Source: Siphonodentalium dalli (lineage: Eukaryota > Mollusca > Scaphopoda > Gadilida > Siphonodentaliidae). From it: a stretch of DNA of 64,000 nt. Every line of letters starts with the position of its first letter. The first letter of the stretch is position 1. Both the position numbers and the translations under genes were made by a program. A model generated the notes under the pieces. It did no database searches, was not told where the DNA came from, and saw nothing but the letters and a program-made list of their open reading frames with translations. Where the stretch lies: assembly GCA_032622095.1 (NCBI GenBank), contig CP136067.1, positions 123,913,030 to 123,977,029 of the forward strand, read 5' to 3'. Below, piece after piece: positions 11,500 to 23,635 of the stretch.

Positions 11500-11640
11500 A
11501 ACAGATAAAATACGAAACAGATAACTCTATATATGGCGTCTACGCTCGCGCTTTCCGTAGTCCGGTGCTATGAAATGTCACTAGTTAAGCGGCTATTGAC
11601 TCGTGGCCATTTTGGGCCTGCAAAACGCGTTACTTTTTCA
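11500..11640 (+). repeat. Unoccupied paralogue of the 4.9-kb element's target
   Basis: The sequence runs uninterrupted from 'ctctatatatggcgtctacg' through GTCCGGTG (11560-11567) to 'ctatgaaatgtcac', where the other copy is split by the insertion at 401-5277. It defines the insertion boundaries. Confidence 0.75.
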
Positions 11641-11643
11641 AAC

Positions 11644-11830
11644 TAGCTGGCGACTTTGTGAATTTCCATAGGCGTAGCACAGGTTATTGAATAGGCGTAG
11701 GAAGGCAGTGTAGGAAGACAGTGTAATTCATCGAAAGTGCAAATTTCAACTTAATGCATATTTTGTTGTGTTTACCTTTGCCTATTTCACGACATGGTCA
11801 GTTTGAACAATGTATCCTGCCAAATATTAC
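11644..11830 (+). repeat. Direct repeat pair, right member
   Basis: Partner of 10833-11000; it contains a short internal duplication ('gaaggcagtgtag/gaagacagtgta'). Confidence 0.6.
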
Positions 11831-12078
11831 CCATAATATTACCCGTATAGAACCGATGAAATGGGGAGAGAACCGACTCAATCAAGAGAGAACCCAAACA
11901 AATATCAAAATTCCCTGTTTTCGTCCTTGTTATGACTCGCACAATGAAATTTTCGTTATTATTACGATCATTTGGGGCCACCAATTGTGAGGGGAATGGA
12001 AACAAATTTCGAATTATCAGCTAGATGGCTAAAAAATTGCATTTTAACTGTCTTGTCGCAAACATATATAACTTCGAC

Positions 12079-12210
12079 CACAAGGAACCGTCACAGATTA
12101 GTCAAGAACCATCACAAACCGGCGATAGAACGACTTCCGATGTAACGAACCGTCACATATCAATCAAGAACCACCACAATCCGGCGATAGAACGACTTCC
12201 GATGTAACAG
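12079..12210 (+). repeat. Two-copy tandem repeat (about 66 bp)
   Basis: 'ggcgatagaacgacttccga' occurs in both units with the same 'aaccgtcaca' lead-in. It lies just upstream of the TTAA element start at 12265. Confidence 0.75.
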
Positions 12211-13254
12211 TTCCTACACGGTGAGTCGTGTACTACGATTGCGGTTCATATCGTCAAGAGAAACTTAAAGGGATACTGTACGACAATTTAAATAATTCCC
12301 GGCGATAACAACGATCTAATATCGATAATATATAGAAAACTAAGTAATTTGATTAATTAATCACAACCCAAAAGGGTTGTTTTACGGTATTGCGTAAGCG
12401 ACGCAAGTATAGTTGTGACGTCACTAATTTCTATACTCTATCAACCTCAAAATTAGTTTTTTACATCCGGGCGATTCGGACCTATGGGGCTTTATGGTGG
12501 CCGCCATGTTGGAATAACCTTGACAAATTAACAAAACAAATTTATTTATCTTCTTCGATCAGCCTCCCTGTTAAATTTGAAAAACAAAATCAACCTTATT
12601 CAAAATTAAATGATTGAAGTGGATTTAGTTGACATAGGCGCATAGCATTCGGCAAACTTCGTCAGATTCCGAACCGTTGCAGTTTGAGATTACGTCCCCT
12701 GGCCCATAGCAACATTGCGATTGGTGACGTAATTTTCGTTACAAAATGGGTGCGCCTAGGTGCAAGAAGTTATCGGCGAGTGCATATTCGAAATTCTCCG
12801 TTGTTGTTCTCGTGCTGAATGTTATTGGTATAAGTCAATCGATTGGGCATACATTGTGTGTGAAGTCTCCGGACTTGGTTGAACAGCGGAAGTGAAACTC
12901 AGTCAGTCGGAAAGAAACTGAATGATGAATCTGTGACTGAAAAAATATGAAAATCAACAACAGTCAACATTGTCAACAGCGAAATGCAAAATGATGGTCA
13001 GTGGAGACAGTGGGGTGGACTGTGGATGTTGGACTGTGGACGTTGGACTAGTTTGTGGTCACCACGGTGATTTGACTTGTTCTGTTAAATTTTAAGTATG
13101 TTTTCACCTGGACTGGTTAGTGTTGCAAGCGGTAAATTGTTCCATCTACTTCTCTAAATTTAATTGTTAATAGCTGACAGTCACGGTGTCAGGTCAAGGA
13201 AATCAGAAAATGGACATTTTAGAGCTGACTGATTTACTGAAATTTCCGAAGGAA

Positions 13255-13600
13255 AGTATAAAGAAGCACTTTTCGAAATAATGTCTTACCCACGACAAAT
13301 ATCTAAATACCTCTCTGACGCTTTCAACAAAAGAAAGAACTTTTTATATAGACATTAAACTACTTATTATGGTAATGGTTAACACACATATATACAACGA
13401 ATCAGTATGAATGTTCTAATTTTTATTTTTAGTTTGCAATTTGATTTAGCAGGAATCGTTACGTGAAAACGTATGCGAAAATATTATATTAAGCGTGACA
13501 TATAGGCCTTATAGGCCGGGTGTTTACTGTATACTGTTCTTATTATATTTTGTATTATGTATACACATGTCACGGAAATAAATGATATCTCTCTCACTAG
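13255..13600 (+). mobile_element. LINE-like 3' tail inside copy A
   Basis: Bases 13495-13600 match 57713-57845: 'gtgacatataggcc' near the start and 'acatgtcacg.aaataaa.gatat' near the end. The segment is absent from copy B at the equivalent place. It is probably a 5'-truncated retrotransposon 3' UTR. The clade cannot be fixed from this length. Confidence 0.5.
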
Positions 13601-14055
13601 TACTACACTATTAGGATTGTATTAGTCACTAATTTAGTGATTACAGATTAATAAATTTAGTTTTCAACGACTTCTGGGTCAGTCTCACCCACTCACAGAT
13701 GTGACAAGCACGTGAAGCCCAGTGAATTGGTGACTGACAAAGTGAGTCAATTAACTTGGTGAGTGAAGGAAAAGAAGAACATTTCCCATTTGGTCTCGGC
13801 ACACTGCAGAGTGCAGTGACTGGTGAGAGGATATGCTTTCAACTTTCCATCTAAGAATTCTGTTTCCTGTGATGGACAGATCAAGTTAAATATAATAATT
13901 ATAATAATAATGCACCGTTAATAACGCATTAAGTTAAAGGTGATTTGTTTCAGCATTCTCATACATTAAATATTTCATGATTTTAACACTGTGTTCTCGG
14001 TTTAAACCTTAAGCATTAACCGGGAGCTCGGCCAGCATGGCTAGCATATATACTA

Positions 14056-14253
14056 GTGGCTATTTGTGGAAAAATTATTAAATATAGCCCTGCGTACTTG
14101 CTACTTGCTATTGTCGACCTGACACATTGGGATTGGAATAATCTGTATGCTAAACATAATAATTCCAGGCCAAGATGTTCCAACTGCCATGACCTTTTAG
14201 TTCTACATGATTCATGGGGCAATCGCAGATGGTCATATAAATGTTTAATCTGA
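14056..14253 (+). pseudogene. Possible zinc-ribbon remnant (transposase-like), uncertain
   Basis: A 65-codon frame contains RPRCSNCHDLLVLHDSWGN followed by RRWSYKC: two Cys, a Gly-rich turn, Trp and a third Cys. This spacing recalls the N-terminal zinc ribbon of Merlin/ISXO2-type transposases. The frame stops right after the third Cys and no DDE domain follows. Copy B (near 19500-19645) carries the same text with the same stop. Chance resemblance is quite possible. Confidence 0.2.
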
Positions 14254-15837
14254 TAGCATTTTCTTAGACCATGCCATGAATCTCTATGTATCTATGCCCG
14301 TCGAGAATGATATATTCCACCAGTACAAAGTTTTTGCTGTTGCGATAGGGAAGTTTGTAACAATGAAAAAACAGTACAGGTAATAAATTATGAAATACCT
14401 GTTCCTTAATAATGTGTGTCATAGAGTGTGAAGGTCTAACTTTGAAATTGCAAGATTTAAGTGACTTTGTGGTTGATTTTGCTTTGCGTCCCTTACACCA
14501 ATGTAATTCCTCCCGGGCAATTATAAAATTTTCAACGATCATTAAATTATTTGGCATAGAAACATATATAGAATTAAATAAAATTAAATTTCCATCACTA
14601 TTATTAATTTCAGTCTCCACTATCAATATTATTGACCATCACACTGATGGGACACCTGAGAGTACAATATAATCTCACAAAAGTCACAAACAAGCAAGCA
14701 ATCTCGAGCTGGGACCACCCCTACTGTGAAGTAGATTATCGAGGAACAAGTATTAACAATAAAGGAAAATATATTCCCTTCTTGATCATTCATTGTTATA
14801 AATTTCGCTGTCAGAACATAAAATAGTTCCAAGGTTTGTGTACAGTGCAATTGGTGTAATATGGTCTATAGTACGGTCATATCTAGTGTAGATATTCATG
14901 ACATGATCTAGTATTTTTTGTGGTTCGATGGTCTTTTAAGGTGAACTCAGTAAACGTGCATATACCCTTACCGAACAGAATGGCTTATTAAGCCATCCCT
15001 AAGCCCTTGCTTAGCCATCAGAGACCAATGATGGCTAAGATAAACCGTCACTATAGTTATATTAGCACTCATGAAGAATAAGAAGGGGTGTGATGGCTAA
15101 GGTAGCCATCCAATCAGGAAGAATTTCTGGTGATGGCTAAGGCGATGGTTAGTCGATGGCTAACAACATGGAATTATATTCACTAGCCATCATTACTGGA
15201 GATTAAGAATTTATTCGATAACCTCAGACCGGAGAATTTTTAACATTCTAATGTTATAGCCTTCACCAAAGTCATATTAATGGTTAGGAGACCTTCTCTC
15301 CTGAGACTGCCATAGACCTGACATATGGCTGCCATATGTTGGTCCAACCAGATAGAGGCTGCATAAATGCATCCTGGGATTATTGTACTCAACAACATTT
15401 GAATTGTAACTGCTAGTCTATATTCACTGCTCATTGAAGTTTGTTGTTCCAGTTTTTTTACACTTATGTTCTTAGCAGTCTTATAAACTTGTGATTTCTT
15501 TAGTTGAGATTCATTGGACTAGAACTGTAATGGCTTCAAGATAGCTGAGCCTGCTAATTTTAAAAGTTGTGAAATAACTCTCAGAAATCCGCATGTTTAT
15601 CAAACATTCTGCCTGAGATTCTGAGAAAATATCCTGCTGCCACTAAGATACATGTATATACAAATTAATCTGGAAATTGGTAAGTACAATCCTCAGCACT
15701 ATATTTTCTAATTTATTGGGCATGATATGACACATTAAACATCTTGAAAAAAAAAACATATTCATATTTAACCATTCCGATGGGAGCTTCTTGAAATTTT
15801 TTGAAAATCCTGTACCAATTAATGCAATTCTAGCCAG

Positions 15838-15902
15838 TAAATTCTCTTATATATGCTAGGCTTGATCCCTATAGATGGGAAACTCGCATATATAAGAGAA
15901 TT
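15838..15902. repeat. Hairpin of the TTCTCTTATATATGC family
   Basis: 'aattctcttatatatgc' pairs with 'gcatatataagagaatt' across a short loop. The same arm motif builds the hairpins at 38231-38463 and 47390-47555, so this is a dispersed palindromic family. Confidence 0.7.
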
Positions 15903-16300
15903 CAGCTGGAACCAGGTTCTTTAATGCTGCACCAGCATATATAAAGATCTATCTTGACCAGACTATTTTCTTTTGAATTTTGACAAAAATCTGAAGAAAT
16001 CTTTGGCTGGCCCAGCCTAATGTGAAGATGTTGCATGATTCCAGATACCATGCAGTCCGTGTGTCCAGTGATACAATTGCAAATCGTTTCCACTTTATTT
16101 ATGATGAAAACTTGGCAAAAGATAGCAAAAATAATGGACATTGTTAAATATGTTGTTAAAAATTATTTTTATGATATAACATTATTTTAAAGATAATTCA
16201 TTCTCAAATAGATGATGCCAAAGAGTTATTCCTCCTGAAGCAAGTTATATAACATATATAGCCATCACTAAAGTCCAGGGCTAACAATCCGATGGCTTAT

Positions 16301-16445
16301 GGCCATCGGCCTACTAGCCATCGGCCTACTAGCCATCGGCTTACTAGCCATCGGCCTATTAGCCATCGGCCTACTAGCCATCGGCTTACAAGCCATCAGT
16401 AGTGTACTAGCCATCGGCCTACTAGCCATCGGCCTACTAGCCATC
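16301..16445 (+). repeat. 15-bp minisatellite (AGCCATCGGCCTACT)
   Basis: About nine near-identical 15-bp units are interrupted by one variant. It is an amplified form of the TAGCCATC motif that fills the rest of the host element. Confidence 0.85.
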
Positions 16446-17599
16446 CATCCATCGAGGGCTAAGCGATGGCTTAGCTGATCATTTAAATATTTCGGCCTAT
16501 AGGAGGGCTAAGCGATGGCTAATAAGCCATCATCTAGCCATCACCTAGCCTCGATGGCTAAATTTTGCATTAGCCATCCATATCCTCTGAAAACTGCTAG
16601 CCATCAGTAAGCCATCATTCCTTCTCTTCCGAGTGCTAAAGAATGGCTAACAGATGATTTCGGTAAGGGTATGCACGTTAGATTAATTAGTAGTAACCGT
16701 AACGGTATAGGAAACGCCCGCACATACCACTATTGCACAATGACATCAGTTTGTTTGATCTAAATTATTTATCCACTCCAGCCCCAAAACAATAGTCATT
16801 TGGCAAATTATGTCATTCCTCTTTAAGTGCCTATCATCTACTGAAGGTGGATCCTACTGTACCACAGGCCAGAAATTGTGTCCCATTGAGTCATTGTGCC
16901 CCCACCCGTGTAACTCGATGAAAGTCAAGCATACATAAACGTCTATAAATAAATCAGATGTGGCTATGTGAAATATGTAATAAATCCCCGTTTTCCACAT
17001 CACAAAAATGTATTCAGTATTATATGTAAATTTATCCAATAAACATATTTTTCCCTTGAAATTGCAAAAATTAAATTAATTGATTTTGCCTTGAAAATTG
17101 GTGGCTGGGCCAGAGTCAACCTTCACCTGATAATAGCATTTTGAACAAATATAATAACATGTGTTATATGGCTAATATCTCTGGACTGCATGGCCCCATT
17201 GATATTGGTCTGGGAATTAGAGAGATGTTAGAGGCAATGTCTCACTATGACCCATGTCTAACTGTGGCCAACATTCCACTATATCTGGTGCTGCAACATA
17301 TTCCCGTGCAAATAGGTTAATTTATATTGTACCTAAATATTCACATAGGTTCATATTTTTTATTCATTTAAATTTGTTTAAATCAAAATTTAGAAAAACT
17401 AACGCCATTATACACTCTGCCAGGGCACCCTGAGTCACCACACCAAATTTTTTTGAAATCCGGGCACCAAAATTAACAAAGACGCGTTGGTGTCAACTTT
17501 ACTCCATGCAGTCCTATATGTATATATATATAAACAGTCCCACGAAACATTTATACATTTATTGATGAACGTGTCGTGGTACTAGTATGTTCATACAGG

Positions 17600-17725
17600 A
17601 TCTGGTTCATTATTCCGAAGGTTCCATATTCCGAAGATTCATTATTCCGAAGGTTCGCTATTCCAAATGTTCGTTATTCCGAAGATTCGTTATTCTGAAG
17701 ATTCGTTATTCTGAAGGTTTTCTAT
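17600..17725 (+). repeat. TATTCCGAAGRTTC minisatellite, copy A
   Basis: Roughly eight units of 14 to 15 bp. A short inverted stretch of the same motif ('attcggaatag') follows at about 17835-17880, on the far side of a poly-C tract. Related arrays are at 21292-21415 and 53525-54120. Confidence 0.8.
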
Positions 17726-18048
17726 TCTGGGCGTATTTAAACGGAAATGAATTGAAATTTGCAGCCCCATGTGCACCCCCCCCCCATAAAACACCAGACG
17801 AGGAATGAAAAATGCTATTACGCTAGTATTCACATATTCGGAATAGAATGGTGAATATTCGGAATACCGAACCTTCGGATTAGAGACATGTCTCTGTCCA
17901 TACGTACTGACGTATTGACCCAAGTTGGCCGGAAATACAGGCACTCCCATGAAACATACATTTACCATTTTATAGATCAAAGTACGTGTTTTGGGTTGTC
18001 CATACGTACTGACGTAATCATATTATATTTTGTAAACGTTCATGTTAA

Positions 18049-21000
18049 TCACAACCCAAAAGGGTTGTTTTACGGTATTGCGTAAGTGACGCAAGTATAG
18101 TTGTGACGTCACTAATTTCTATACTCTATCGACCTCAAAATTAGTTTTTTACATCCGGGCGATTCGGACCTATGGGGCTTTATGGTGGCCGCCATGTTGG
18201 AATAACCTTGACAAATTAACAAAACGAATTTATTTATCTTCTTCGATCAGCCTCCCTGTTAAATCAACCTTATTCAAAATTAAATGATTGAAGTGGATTT
18301 AGTTGACATAGGCGCATAACATTCGGCAAACTTCGCCAGATTCCGAACCGTTGCAGTTTGAGATTACGTCCCCTGGCACATAGCAACGTTGCGATTGGTG
18401 ACGTAATTTTCGTTACAAAATGGGTGCGCCTAGGTGCAAGAAGTTATCGGCGAGTGCATATTCGAAATTCTCCGTTGTTGTTCTCGTGCTGAATGTTATT
18501 GGTATAAGCCAATCGATTGGGCATACATTGTTTGTGAAGTCTCCGGACTTGGTTGAACAGCGGAAGTGAAACTCAGTCAGTCGGAAAGAAACTGAATGAT
18601 GAATCTGTGACTGAAAAAATATGAAAATCTGACAACAACAACGAAATGCAAAATGATGATCAATGGAGACAGTGGGGTGGACTGTGGACGTTGGACTGTG
18701 GATTGACTGTGGACGTTGGACTAGTTTGTGGTCACCACGGTGATTTGACTTGTTCTGTTAAATTTTAAGTATGTTTTCACCTGGACTGGTTAGTGTTGCA
18801 AGCGGTAAATTGTTCCATCTACTTCTCTAAATTTAATTGTTAATAGCTGACAGTGTCAGGTCAAGGAAATCAGAAAATGGACATTTTAGAGCTGACTGAT
18901 TTACTGAAATTACTCATTTACTACTAGTACTACACTATTAGGATTGTATTAGTCACTAATTTAGTGATTACAGATTAATAAATTTAGTTTTCAACGACTT
19001 CTGGCTCAGTCTCACCCACTCACTGTGAGTGTGACTCGGGTCAAAATACAATTCTAGCCAGTTACAGACTACAGAGCAGTCGTCAGTCGACACACAGATG
19101 TGACAAGCACGTGAAGCCCAGTGAATTTGTGACTGACAAAGTGAGTCAATTAACTTGGTGAGTGAAGGAAAAGAAGAACATCTCCCATTTGGTCTCGGCA
19201 CACTGCAGAGTGCAGTGACTTGTGAGAGGATATGCTTTCAACTTTCCATCTAAGAATTCTGTTTCCTGTGATGGACAGATCAAGTTAAATATAATAATTA
19301 TAATAATAATGCACCGTTAATAACGCCATTAAGTTAAAGGTGATTTGTTTCAGCATTCTCATATATTAAATATTTCATGATTTTAACACTGTGTTCTCGG
19401 TTTAAACCTTAAGCATTAACCGGGAGCTCGGCCAGCATGGCTAGCATATATACTAGTGGCTATTTGTGGAAAAATTATTAAATATAGCCCTGCGTACTTG
19501 CTATTGTCGACCTGACACATTGGGATTGGAATAATCTGTATGCTAAACATAATAATTCCAGGCCAAGATGTTCCAACTGCCATGACCTTTTAGTTCTACA
19601 TGATTCATGGGGCAATCGCAGATGGTCATATAAATGTTTAATCTGATAGCATTTTCTTAGACCAGGCCATGAATCTCTATGTATCTATGCCCGTCGAGAA
19701 TGATATATTCCACCAGTACAAAGTTTTTGCTGTTGCGATAGGGAAGTTTGTAACAATGAAAAAACAGTACAGGTAATAAATTATGAAATACCTGTTCCTT
19801 AATAATGTGTGTCATAGAATGTGAAGGTCTAACTTTGAAATTGCAAGATTTAAGTGACTTTGCGGTTGATTTTGCTTTGCGTCCCTTACACCAATGTAAT
19901 TCCTCCCAGGCAATTATAAAATTCTCAACGATCATTAAATTATTTGGCATAGAAACATATATAGAATTAAATTAAAATAGAATTAAATAAAATTAAATTT
20001 CCATCACTATTATTAATTTCAGTCTCCACTATCAATATTATTGACCATCACACTGATGGGATACCTGCGAGTACGATATAATCTCACAAAAGTCACAAAC
20101 AAGCAAGCAATCTCGAGCTGGGACCACCCCTACTGTGAAGTAGATTATCGCGGAACAAGTATTAACAATAAAGGAAAATATATCCCCTTCTTGATCATTC
20201 ATTGTTATAAATTTCGCTGTCAGAACATAAAATAGTTCCCAGGTTTGTGTTCAGTGCAATTGGTGTAATATGGTCTATAGTACGGTCATGTCTAGTCACT
20301 CTAGTGTAGAGATTCATGACATGATCTAGTATTTTTTGTGGTTCGATGGTCTTTTAAGGTGAACTCAGTAAACGTGCATATATGCACGTTTGATTAATTA
20401 GTAGTAACCGTATAGGAAACGCCCCGCACATACCACTATTGCACAATGACATCAGTTTGTTTGATCTAAATTATTTATCCACTCCAGCCCCAAAACAATA
20501 GTCATTTGGCAAATTATGTCATTCCTTTTTAAGTGCCTATCATCTACTGAAGGTGGATCCTACCACAGGCCAGAAATTGTGTCCCATTGAGTCATTGTGC
20601 CCCCACCCGGTGACCCGTGTAACTCGATGAAAGTCAAGCATACATAAACGTCTATAAATAAATCAGATGTGGCTATGTGAAATATGTAATAAATCCCCGT
20701 TTTTCACATCACAAAAATGTATTCAGTATTATATGTAAATTTATCCAATAAACATATTTTTCCCTTGAAATTGCAAAAATTAAATTAATTGATTTTGCCT
20801 TGAAAATTGGTGGCTGGGTCAGAGTCAACCTTCACCCGATGATAGCATTTTGAACAAATATAATAACATGTAAACATATAATATCTCTGGACTGGCCCCA
20901 TTGATATTGGTCTGGAAATTAGAGAAATGTTAGAGGCAATGTCTCACTCTGACCCATGTCTAACTGTGGCCAACATTCCACTATATCTGGTGCTGCAACA

Positions 21001-21718
21001 TATTCTCGTGCAAATAGGTTTATATTGTACCTAAATATTCACATAGGTTCATATTTTTTATTCATTTAAATTTGTTTAAATCAAAATTTAGAAAAACTAA
21101 CGCCATTATACACTATGCCAGGGCACCCTGAGTCACCACACCAAATTTCGTTGAAATCCGGGCACCAAAATTAACAAAGACGCGTTGGTGTCAACTTTAC
21201 TCCTATCCTATATGTATATATATAAACAGTCCCACGAAACATTTATACATTTATGGATGAACGTGTCGTGGTATGTTCATACAGGATCTGGTTCATTATT
21301 CCGAAGGTTCCATATTCCGAAGATTCATTATTCCGAAGGTTCGCTATTCCAAATGTTCGTTATTCCGAAGATTCGTTATTCCGAAGATTCGTTATTCTGA
21401 AGGTTTTCTATTCTGGGCGTATTTAAACAGAAATGAATTGCAATTTGCAGCCCCATGTGCACCCCCCCCCCCCCCCATAAAACCCACACGAGGAATGAAA
21501 AATGCTATTACGCTAGTATTCACATATTCGGATTTCGGAATAGAATAGTGAATATTCGGAATAGCGAACCTTCCGAATAGAGACATGTCTCTGTCCATAC
21601 GTACTGACGTATTGACCCAAGTTGGCCGGAAATACAGGCACTCCCATGAAACATACATTTACCATTTTATAGATCGAAGTACGTGTTTTGGGTTGTCCAT
21701 ACGTACTGACGTAATCAT
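18049..21718 (+). repeat. Large duplicated block, copy B (about 3.7 kb)
   Basis: It starts and ends at the same bases as A. It is separated from A by about 25 bp ('ttttgtaaacgttcatgtta') that belongs to the host TTAA element (compare 32185-32210). This argues either for two insertions at neighbouring sites or for duplication with retention of a host sliver. Confidence 0.8.
21292..21415 (+). repeat. TATTCCGAAGRTTC minisatellite, copy B
   Basis: The counterpart of 17600-17725 within block B, again followed by poly-C (about 21461-21476) and inverted 'ttcggaatag' units. Confidence 0.8.
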
Positions 21719-21983
21719 ATTATGTTGTCTTAAAATCAAAGTTAATAATTTGATATAAATTTAATTTATGGTTGGAGCCATAAATTAAATTACGAATTTC
21801 TGTGCTCAAGACTTAATCGAAATAATTCACGGATAGTGGATTGGGCAACGTGTGGCATACATGATCGTGTAAACAAAATTATGTTGATACGGGGCATAAA
21901 CTCAAGCCACTCACTGAATGGTGACTATACAATTACTTAAATTAAATGAGTATATGGGACTAGTAGACATACAATATAACATT

Positions 21984-22360
21984 TATATCACATGAAACCC
22001 CTATGACATCATTGAAAAATCCATTACATATTTTCTTATCTGTCACTAGTGGCTAATAGCTAATAGTCCAAGCGGTAATCACTTTCTTTGTATACCTGCG
22101 CGCGTGACATTATAACGAGCAACTGTAAATTACTATTGAAAACTGATTATTTGTTTTGCTTAAAATTATACTATTGACAAATGTTACCAATAAATAACCC
22201 AATAGACGTCAAATAAAGACGAAACTAACAGGGACTATATTTCTTAGCGCGTGTAGCGCAGTACTGCTGTATAGTGGTGAAGCGTCTGAGTTTCCGTGTT
22301 CTCTACAGAGCTAATGTTGTTAAAAAGGCATAACGCTTTAGTTTTTTTTCATGTGATATA
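21984..22360. mobile_element. Small element with TATATCACATGAAA termini
   Basis: 'tatatcacatgaaa' at 21984-21997 is inverted as 'tttcatgtgatata' at 22347-22360. The intact relative at 32 kb lacks this insert between 'ataatataact' and 'ttgaaaac'. About 375 bp, non-coding. Confidence 0.6.
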
Positions 22361-22361
22361 C

Positions 22362-22509
22362 AAGATCTTCAACTCGTTATGTTGAGATATAAGATTTTAT
22401 GAAACTCGTTTCATAAATTTGATTCACAACTCGCCTACGACTCGTTGTGAATCAAATTTATCAAACTCGTTTCATAAAATCTTATATCACAACATAACTC
22501 GTTGGAGAT
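22362..22509. repeat. 148-bp near-perfect palindrome with AACTCGTT motifs
   Basis: 'ataagattttatgaaac', 'tttgattcacaac' and 'atgttg' pair with their complements on the other arm. The centre is 'tcgcctacgactc'. The motif 'aactcgtt' appears in the same orientation on both arms, where perfect symmetry would need 'aacgagtt'. It directly abuts the small element 21984-22360. Confidence 0.75.
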
Positions 22510-22934
22510 CCTCTATATTTTATATATTTGCTTGAAAACTGTCCAAAAATTACTCGACAGCCACAATTTGGGATATTCGCATTCCGACTAATCTTTCATC
22601 CGTAACATTACTTCGTATTCAACAGACTTTCATATAATAGACATATTTACCTTATTCTACGATTCAGAGACAATAGAAACCAACAACGACATTTGAGTAC
22701 AGTATCCCTTTAAAAGTAGCTATTATTTAATTATTCTAATGAGTATGTATATTCGCGGACAGGCCGCTTCCGTCATAGCAGCATTGTCGATGGATCTGCA
22801 TGTCTTCGTCCCGTCTTCATTCTAGTGTAAGACCCAGGTACATCACTTACTGGTTGGTAACCATCGTTCCGAGCCATCGATACTATCATCGACCGTTGAT
22901 GGTGCGGACCGAACGTGTATGCGTTAGAATATAT

Positions 22935-23065
22935 CGTAAGTTTTCAGCATTTTCAATAAATTATCTGTATAAATGTAATTTATTTGTGTATAATATACAC
23001 AAATAAATTACATTTATGCAGCATTTTCAAGCAATTATCTGTATAAATGTAATTTATTTGTGTAT
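22935..23065. repeat. Hairpin plus direct copy of an AT-rich motif
   Basis: 'aaatgtaatttatttgtgta' (about 22972) is followed by its reverse complement and then by a third, direct copy (about 23047). 'cagcattttcaa' precedes both direct copies, so this is an inverted-then-direct triplication. Confidence 0.75.
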
Positions 23066-23507
23066 ATTTTAAATCTTTGTTTTAAGTCAGTTAATGGACT
23101 CGCGGCTGGATATTGGGAACTAAAAGGTTTCTAGTCGTTCGTCCATTAATACGGACAGGACTAACCTTCGCTATTACTTGCAACCCCACTTTCAGCCAAC
23201 CTCCGGATAACTGTCAGTGACGGCTTGTCTTCGTCTGCTGCAGAATAGAAGAATAGTTTATTATTTCGTCCATTACTTATGGAACTGGAGGATACCACAT
23301 ACATAATGAATACAAAATAAACAACAGCTACATGTAAATATTATATATACATAGTTGAATCATCGACACTATTACGACCACCAGCGTCGTAACATGTATG
23401 GACATTGAGCATGCTGTATACATAATACACCCATGGTAGCCGCGAATACAAAATTGTCACTATGAGTGGTATTGTGGTTTTAACCACGAACCTATATAGG
23501 CGAGTGG

Positions 23508-23635
23508 TTAAAGATACTCAGTCCGATTCGATGGTCCCCATATCATCAGATTCCAACAACAACATTTTTTGAAATGCCGCTTCAGTTATCAGAATCGAGT
23601 AATTGCCCAAAAATAATGCTAACCGTTGTTGTTAG
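23508..23635 (+). mobile_element. TTAA element fragment (AGGTACTCA family)
   Basis: TTAA-AGATACTCAGTCCGA start followed by 'gatggtccccatatcatcag'. It matches the inverse of the right end of 62011-62473 and copies at 42067 and 47055. The fragment breaks at about 23635. Confidence 0.65.

Larger units (their letters stand above)
14965..16669. mobile_element. TA-flanked element with TAGCCATC-rich ends (1.7 kb)
   Basis: The ends are CCCTTACCGAA and TTCGGTAAGGG, each flanked by TA (14963-14964, 16670-16671). Copy B at about 20377-20394 has the uninterrupted site 'cgtgcatatatgcacg', so the insertion and a 2-bp TA duplication are directly visible. Both ends are packed with TAGCCATC/GATGGCTA octamers in both orientations. 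TA duplication is typical of Tc1/mariner-like transposition. No transposase frame is present. Confidence 0.85.
12358..18022 (+). repeat. Large duplicated block, copy A (about 5.7 kb)
   Basis: It opens with the palindrome ACAACCCaaaaGGGTTGT followed by a TGACGTCA site, and ends 'gtactgacgtaatcatatta'. It is highly similar to B (18049-21718) but has two extra pieces: about 13255-13600 (LINE tail) and 14965-16669 (TA-flanked element). It lacks a short stretch present in B around 19025-19090. No intact gene was recognised. Confidence 0.8.
12265..22713 (+). mobile_element. TTAA-flanked element (AGGGATACTGTACG TIR), split by nested insertions
   Basis: The left end TTAA-AGGGATACTGTACG lies at 12265 and the right end CAGTATCCCT-TTAA at 22700-22713. 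The element body is seen only at 12269-12357, about 18022-18048, and 21719-22709. These pieces line up in order with the intact relative at 32077-32659. Large blocks A and B interrupt it, and a smaller element and a palindrome lie at 21984-22509. TTAA duplication is characteristic of piggyBac-type transposition. Confidence 0.75.

Noticed and set aside
10833-11830. LTR retrotransposon formed by the 10.8/11.6-kb direct repeats
   Set aside because: No TG...CA ends, primer-binding site, polypurine tract or gag/pol text; the repeats may be a simple duplication.
14264-14626. 120-codon minus frame within block A
   Set aside because: Copy B carries small indels that shorten it to 97 codons, and no motif or splice context supports it.
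22799-22938. ATG frame (MSSSRLHSS...) ending at a GTAAGT donor
   Set aside because: No promoter or signal peptide, an upstream ATG in another frame, and no convincing next exon; kept out as chance.
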